Positions 16,472 through 19,730 of a stretch of 19,730 nt of DNA are shown piece by piece. A model generated the notes under the pieces. The model was not told the DNA's origin. It made no database searches and worked only from the letters and a program-made list of their open reading frames with translations. The DNA is taken from positions 1-19,730 of the forward strand of contig QOAX01000157.1 in the NCBI GenBank assembly GCA_003972865.1, given 5' to 3'. The position numbers and the translations under genes were made by a program. Origin of the DNA: Verrucomicrobiota bacterium. Its GTDB lineage: Bacteria > Verrucomicrobiota > Verrucomicrobiia > Limisphaerales > UBA1096. The stretch's first letter is position 1; every line of letters begins with the position of its first letter.

Positions 16472-17926
16472 TTACCACCCCTCGGGCATGGTGAAATCGC
16501 CGGCGACCATGCCCTTGAACTGGTTCCGGATGCGCTCCTCGACTTCCGGTGAAAAGAGGGTTTTCCGGTCCTCGGCCAAAATCTCGCGGGCTTTTTGGAG
16601 GGCGCGGCTTGAGGTGTCGAGAGCGCCGTTCTCGGTCCAGATCTGCCGCGTGTCGCGGTCGGCCACATCCGGCATCAGCGCGGTGGAGGTCATCAGCTCC
16701 AGCGTGCGGTCGGTGGCGACGAACATGCCGCCCGGCCCCTCTTCGCCGATCTCGCCCAGCGCGAGGTTATCCTCGGAGAACTCCATGCCGCGGGCCACGC
16801 GCTTGAGCATTTGCGCGATCTCGTTGTCCACCACCGCCATACCGTAGTCGAACGCCATCAGCGCATCGATCAACCCGGCGAACTGCAGCACGTGCATCCC
16901 GCCGAGCAAACCGCCCATGCAGGAGAGCGCCTTCTCGTAACCAGCCTGGGCGTCGTTGAGCTTCGAGTTGGTCAGGCCGATGTAGCCACTACACGGCACG
17001 TTGTAAAACCTGGCCATCTGCGCGTGGGCCATGTTGAGCATGCCGCACTCCACCCCGCCCGGCGCGTAGGCGCCGGAACGCATGTCGCCCACGGTCGAGA
17101 GCGAGCTGTAAATCAACGGCGTGCCGGGCTTGGTCATTTGCATTAGCGCAGCCATCGAGAGAAACTCCGCGTTGCCCTGGGCCACTGTCGAAACCAGCGT
17201 CATGGGCGAGGTCAGGCCGGCGTTGGGCACCACCGTCGAGTGGCTGGGCAAACCCTGCTCGGAGTAAAACATCAGCAGCTCTGTCGAGTTCTCGTCCATC
17301 TTCAGCGGCGAGATGACCGGGCAGTAATGGTGGGTGATGAACGGCCGCTCCTTGTAGGCCGCCTCGCTGCCGGCGATGGCGTAGGCCAATTGCAGGATCG
17401 ATTCGCAGTCGATGCCCGGGTCGCCGCTGCCTCGAATCGGCTTCCGGCAATGCTTCAGCGCGGTATAAAACCGGGACAAACTGTATTGACCCGCCGGCGC
17501 GTCCGAGGCGAGCACCGAGACCGAGAAAAGATCGATGGACGGCAAGCCATCGATCAACCGGGCGACACGGGCGATGTCTTCGGAGGTGGAAAAGCGCTCC
17601 TTTCCGGTGACGGGGTCGATGATGTACGGGGCTGAACTGGCGGTGATGACGAGTGGCGCGTGATCCGGGATCACCCGGTCGAACTCCGGATCCTGTGCGT
17701 AAAACGTGAACTTCGGGGGGATCGACTTGAGGCATTCCTCGATCACCGCGGACGGAAACGTCACCCGCTCGGTCGCGTCATCGACCCGGCAACCGTGCTC
17801 GCGGAACCGCGTCCGCGCCCTGGGGTTGTTCACCTCCAGGCCGACTTGGTCGAGAATCTCGAGCGACGCCTCGTGAACACGCCGGACCTCCTCCGGTGAC
17901 AGCAATTGGGCCAATTGGGGAATCAT
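16472..17926 (-). CDS. MttB-superfamily (COG5598, non-pyrrolysine) quaternary amine:corrinoid methyltransferase
   Basis: A 484-residue TIM-barrel methyltransferase of the trimethylamine methyltransferase (MttB) superfamily. Typical segments are LSPEEVRRVHEASLEILDQV (9-28), TASSAPYIIDPVTG (95-108), RFSTSEDIARVARL (111-124), GLTSPMTLVSTVAQGNAEFL and the Gly-rich LSCMGGLLGGMHVLQF. The frame is continuous with no internal amber codon, so it lacks pyrrolysine. It belongs with the MtgB (glycine betaine), MtcB (carnitine) and MtpB (proline betaine) relatives rather than true trimethylamine MttB. It should move one methyl from a quaternary amine to Co(I) of the neighbouring corrinoid protein. The dimethylglycine-type dehydrogenases downstream make glycine betaine the best guess (inference). 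The ATG at 17926 has GGTGA four bases upstream. Confidence 0.93.
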   Translation of the reverse strand: MIPQLAQLLSPEEVRRVHEASLEILDQVGLEVNNPRARTRFREHGCRVDDATERVTFPSAVIEECLKSIPPKFTFYAQDPEFDRVIPDHAPLVITASSAPYIIDPVTGKERFSTSEDIARVARLIDGLPSIDLFSVSVLASDAPAGQYSLSRFYTALKHCRKPIRGSGDPGIDCESILQLAYAIAGSEAAYKERPFITHHYCPVISPLKMDENSTELLMFYSEQGLPSHSTVVPNAGLTSPMTLVSTVAQGNAEFLSMAALMQMTKPGTPLIYSSLSTVGDMRSGAYAPGGVECGMLNMAHAQMARFYNVPCSGYIGLTNSKLNDAQAGYEKALSCMGGLLGGMHVLQFAGLIDALMAFDYGMAVVDNEIAQMLKRVARGMEFSEDNLALGEIGEEGPGGMFVATDRTLELMTSTALMPDVADRDTRQIWTENGALDTSSRALQKAREILAEDRKTLFSPEVEERIRNQFKGMVAGDFTMPEGW

Positions 17927-18013
17927 GATCTCACCGCTGCAAACGCAACGCAGACGGTGGCACGGAACACCCACGCCCCGAATAACCAATTTTGGGGGGA
18001 ATTCATTGCCATT
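17927..18013. other. Short gap between regulator and methyltransferase genes
   Basis: The 87 bp between the LuxR-type gene stop and the mttB-like start hold the methyltransferase ribosome site (17931-17935 read on the minus strand). I saw no terminator hairpin and no B12-riboswitch consensus, and the stretch is too short for a riboswitch. The regulator and the catabolic genes may therefore be co-transcribed, or the operon may have its own promoter here that I cannot identify. Confidence 0.35.
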
Positions 18014-19336
18014 TTACTTTTGCAGATACTCCATGACGGCCTCGGTACGGTTTTGAACCCCTAGTTTTTCGTAAATATTCTTGAGATGATTATGCACCGT
18101 CCAGGCGCTGATTTGGAGCATCTCGGCGATTTCCTTGTCCAGCGCTCCCCTGCTGAGATGCGTCATCACCTGATGCTCGCGGGGGGTCAGGTGCGGGAGT
18201 GTGTTCTCTTCGGGATTGCCGGCCAAAAAATCAACCTGCTTCTTGAAATACTGCCGCACCCGGCGCGACAGGTTTGCGGCGTTCAGTCGTGGTTTGCTCT
18301 TGGCCTCGGGATCGGTGTGCTGCTCCAGCAAATGCAGCACCCGGCCCGGCGGTGTGCGGTGCAGGAAATAGCCGTGCTGACTGCCAGCGGTGGAGTTGAA
18401 CAGCTGTTCGCTGTCCTCGAACGTCGAAAACGGCACTACCGGGCAGTCGCGAAACCGCTGCTTGAAACAGGCATCCAGCTCCTCGCCGGAAAACCCCTGC
18501 AGCCCCCTGCTGACGAGCAGCAGGCCCGGCTCGTCCGCTTGGCCAAGCTCGCGCAGCGAACCGATGTCCGCGAACGTCCCACGACAGTCGAAACCCGGTA
18601 CCTCGCTCGTCAACTCGCGCAAAGTTGCCGCCACGGTTCCGTCCGGTTCCACCGCGAATACATTCACCGAAACGGCGTCCGCCTTGTCGCGGTTGCCCAG
18701 GCGCTTGGCCCCGCCGGGGCGGGTGTGAATCGTCGTGTACGTGCAGCAAAACGGGCTGCCAAACCAAAACAGGGCCAGCGTCAGTTCGCGTCGATGCCGC
18801 GCAGCCGCAACCTCCCAGCCTTCCCCAACGACACTGTTGAAGATGCTCAACGACTCCTCCGCCGCATGCGCCTCGTTGAGGGTGCCCAGGGGGAAGTAGC
18901 AGCCGGCGCCGGCGTGCTCGATGCGGCAGGAAAACTCCGGCTTGGCGTTGGATGCCGCCCGGTACTTGCGCTCCACCAGCCGCAGCCGCCAGTAATCGAC
19001 CGACTCACGAGGGTCGATCCCACCCGGCACGGCGGCCACGCTTGGCTGGGTGCTCCCCTCCCGTTGGCCAAGCGCCAGCCAGCCGTGCTGCTGAATATTG
19101 GCAAACAAGCTTGCCGCCTTGGCCGCCGCGACATCCTGATCCACCGCGCCGAGCGAGACCGTCCGGCGCACCCCTTGGTATTGAATCTTGGCCGACCAGC
19201 CGCGAACCCGGTGCAGTTTGCCGGCGCGAACGTAGCTGTTGCGGAACACGCGGGTGCGCCAATAGACCGGCTCCAGCCGCTGGTCTGCCGCCTCCTCGCC
19301 CGTTCCGATCCAATCCGTTGCCGCTTGCTTGGACAT
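18014..19336 (-). CDS. LuxR/NarL-type transcriptional regulator with two integrase-arm-like repeats and a degenerate receiver domain
   Basis: A 440-residue protein. The C-terminal HTH (383-440: LTPREHQVM, then KEIAEMLQISAWTVHNHLKN) is a clear GerE/LuxR DNA-binding domain. Residues about 223-340 read like a response-regulator receiver, but the phospho-Asp position is Ser276 (LLLVSRGLQGFSGEEL) and the conserved Lys is His326 (GYFLHRT), so phosphorylation is unlikely. Residues about 25-88 and 114-176 are two related segments (YWRTRV...VRRTVSLGAVDQDVAAAKA and YWRLRL...CYFPLGTLNEAHAAEES) that resemble the arm-binding N-domain of tyrosine recombinases. It probably controls the operon that follows. 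The ATG at 19336 is the first possible start, since an in-frame TAG lies just upstream, and it sits inside a tandem repeat that may be its own operator. Confidence 0.8.
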   Translation of the reverse strand: MSKQAATDWIGTGEEAADQRLEPVYWRTRVFRNSYVRAGKLHRVRGWSAKIQYQGVRRTVSLGAVDQDVAAAKAASLFANIQQHGWLALGQREGSTQPSVAAVPGGIDPRESVDYWRLRLVERKYRAASNAKPEFSCRIEHAGAGCYFPLGTLNEAHAAEESLSIFNSVVGEGWEVAAARHRRELTLALFWFGSPFCCTYTTIHTRPGGAKRLGNRDKADAVSVNVFAVEPDGTVAATLRELTSEVPGFDCRGTFADIGSLRELGQADEPGLLLVSRGLQGFSGEELDACFKQRFRDCPVVPFSTFEDSEQLFNSTAGSQHGYFLHRTPPGRVLHLLEQHTDPEAKSKPRLNAANLSRRVRQYFKKQVDFLAGNPEENTLPHLTPREHQVMTHLSRGALDKEIAEMLQISAWTVHNHLKNIYEKLGVQNRTEAVMEYLQK

Positions 19337-19345
19337 GCTTGGACA
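19327..19345. repeat. Tandem 10-bp element, copy 1, over the regulator start codon
   Basis: GCTTGGACATGCTTGGACA consists of two GCTTGGACA units with a 10-bp period, close to one helical turn. The start codon of the LuxR-type gene (ATG ending at 19336) lies inside it. A near-identical 19-mer occurs 78 bp away in the same intergenic region. The spacing and position suggest a binding site for a dimeric or tandem regulator, possibly autoregulation. This is inference. Confidence 0.45.
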
Positions 19346-19404
19346 GACCTAACGCAGCCTCCCCCGCTTGGCAAGTCTGAACTCCGCTTGGCCAAGCGGC
19401 AACG

Positions 19405-19423
19405 GCTTGGACACGCTCGGACA
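19405..19423. repeat. Tandem 10-bp element, copy 2
   Basis: GCTTGGACACGCTCGGACA matches copy 1 at 17 of 19 positions, in the same orientation, and lies 78 bp further from the regulator gene, just beside a CTTGGCCAAG palindrome. It is non-coding on both strands as far as I can tell, so its similarity to copy 1 is not a protein constraint. Confidence 0.45.
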
Positions 19424-19432
19424 TCACTGAGT

Positions 19433-19444
19433 CACAATATCGTG
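19433..19444. promoter_or_regulatory. 12-bp near-perfect dyad, possible operator
   Basis: CACAATATCGTG reads almost the same on the other strand (one mismatched pair). It lies in the divergent intergenic region nine bases from tandem-element copy 2. It has the size of a small dimeric-regulator site. No promoter could be placed relative to it, so the role is a guess. Confidence 0.25.
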
Positions 19445-19570
19445 CGATGGGCGCGGTTTTTTGCGGCTAAAAAAGGCCATTTCTGCTTTGATGCCGGTTT
19501 CTGACAATCCCCGGTTGACGCGATGAAGGGATTTCTTGTCGGGTTTGCTCACAATTAACCAACCAAAAAT

Positions 19571-19730
19571 ATGAAACAAATGTTGAAGACCAAGTGGCTC
19601 CTCGTGGCCGGCATTGTGGCTGCGCAGGCCTGGGCCGCGCACGGGCAGGAAGTCAGTACCGATTATGGAAACTACATCGAAGACGAGGAGATTATCGTCA
19701 CGTTCAGCGATGGCCCCGGCAATCCCAAGG
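19571..19730 (+). CDS. N-terminal part of a secreted protein (runs off the right edge)
   Basis: The ATG at 19571 opens a plus-strand frame of 53 complete codons to the window edge. The start MKQMLKTKWLLVAGIVAAQA is a basic-then-hydrophobic signal peptide, with likely cleavage near AWA-AHG-QE. The mature part begins EVSTDYGNYIEDEEIIVTF and ends with SDGPGNPK. The last motif recalls an extracellular beta-sandwich module in Verrucomicrobiota proteins in which GPGN is followed by DW-I/V-G-I-Y, but that part lies outside the window, so the family call is tentative. The leader is AT-rich (ACCAAAAAT) without a Shine-Dalgarno. The gene is divergent from the regulator gene. Confidence 0.6.
   Translation, partial: MKQMLKTKWLLVAGIVAAQAWAAHGQEVSTDYGNYIEDEEIIVTFSDGPGNPK

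Larger units (their letters stand above)
3199..19396. repeat. Highly iterated 10-bp palindrome CTTGGCCAAG (14 perfect copies, dispersed)
   Basis: Perfect copies start at 3199, 4241, 5209, 5597, 6508, 7442, 8191, 8717, 10658, 13576, 14960, 15674, 18538 and 19387. Copies with one end base changed start at 5428, 6384, 10646, 10730, 13911 and 19063, and many more carry CTGGCCAAG. From base composition I would expect only a few hundredths of a perfect copy in a window this size. Thirteen lie inside genes, coding LAK (seven), LGQ (four) or AWPS (two), depending on frame; one is intergenic. None occurs in 1-3198, nor in the mttB-like and corrinoid genes. The frame independence says the constraint is on DNA, not protein. 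The coordinates give the span over which the copies are scattered. Confidence 0.9.
19337..19570. promoter_or_regulatory. Divergent intergenic region, presumed promoters for the regulator/operon and for the right-hand gene
   Basis: These 234 bp separate divergently read genes and are the largest non-coding stretch in the window. They hold two copies of a tandem 10-bp element (listed separately), one perfect CTTGGCCAAG (19387-19396), a near-copy GCTTGGCAAG (19366-19375), a near-perfect dyad CACAATATCGTG (19433-19444), and a TTTTTT...AAAAAA dyad around 19459-19475. A TTGACG at 19514-19519 could be a plus-strand -35 box, but no good -10 lies at normal distance. Promoter assignment is by position only. 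Confidence 0.45.

Noticed and set aside
16472..17926. Possible pyrrolysine-containing trimethylamine methyltransferase
   Set aside because: The frame has no internal amber codon and no pyl genes are nearby, so it is a non-pyrrolysine MttB homologue.
17927..18013. Possible cobalamin riboswitch ahead of the corrinoid operon
   Set aside because: The gap is only 87 bp, and neither it nor the intergenic region at 19337-19570 shows a convincing B12-box consensus.
19457..19476. TTTTTT-GCGGCT-AAAAAA dyad, possible bidirectional terminator
   Set aside because: The bases outside the A/T arms do not pair (GG against GG), the stem has no GC pairs, and no gene ends there.

Overview
The window looks like a bacterial chromosome segment, most likely from Verrucomicrobiota (Planctomycetota is the main alternative). 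The reasons are a secreted formylglycine-type sulfatase beside a secreted SASA-type esterase, a LuxR-type regulator with integrase-arm-like repeats, and several genes with weak or absent Shine-Dalgarno sites. The taxonomic call is inference. No tRNA, rRNA, CRISPR array or transposase was seen.

Left part (1-2735, minus strand, visibly lower GC): the start of an unrecognised secreted protein that runs off the window, a SASA-family esterase, and a sulfatase whose stop codon lies one base before the esterase start. An AT-rich gap (2736-2908) separates this from the rest.

Main part (2909-19336, minus strand, GC-rich): a gene train read right to left. It begins with a LuxR-type regulator, followed 87 bp later by twelve genes that overlap or lie at most 27 bp apart. 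In order they are: MttB-superfamily methyltransferase, corrinoid protein, ATP-dependent corrinoid reactivase (2Fe-2S plus ASKHA), a protein with a MetH-reactivation-like domain, homocysteine S-methyltransferase, a 109-residue unknown protein, EtfB, EtfA, a short FAD dehydrogenase, a full-length dimethylglycine/sarcosine-dehydrogenase-type flavoprotein with a folate domain, a membrane Fe-S oxidoreductase of the DgcB/HdrD kind, and a glutamate-semialdehyde-aminomutase-type aminotransferase.

These genes suggest a complete pathway for stripping methyl groups from glycine betaine or a similar quaternary amine. The first methyl would go through MttB and the corrinoid protein to homocysteine, giving methionine. 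The remaining N-methyls would be removed by the two flavoproteins, with electrons passing through ETF and the Fe-S membrane protein to quinone and one-carbon units passing to folate. The methyl-transfer half resembles methionine synthase split into separate proteins, with the methylfolate module replaced by MttB. This joins an anaerobe-style corrinoid demethylase to an aerobe-style oxidative demethylation chain in one operon.

The most striking non-gene signal is the 10-bp palindrome CTTGGCCAAG. It occurs 14 times between 3199 and 19396 and never in the lower-GC left part. It falls in three different protein reading frames, so it appears to be maintained at the DNA level, like the highly iterated palindromes of cyanobacteria or DNA uptake sequences.

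Right end (19337-19730): a 234-bp divergent intergenic region with repeated 10-bp elements, then the first 53 codons of a secreted protein on the plus strand.
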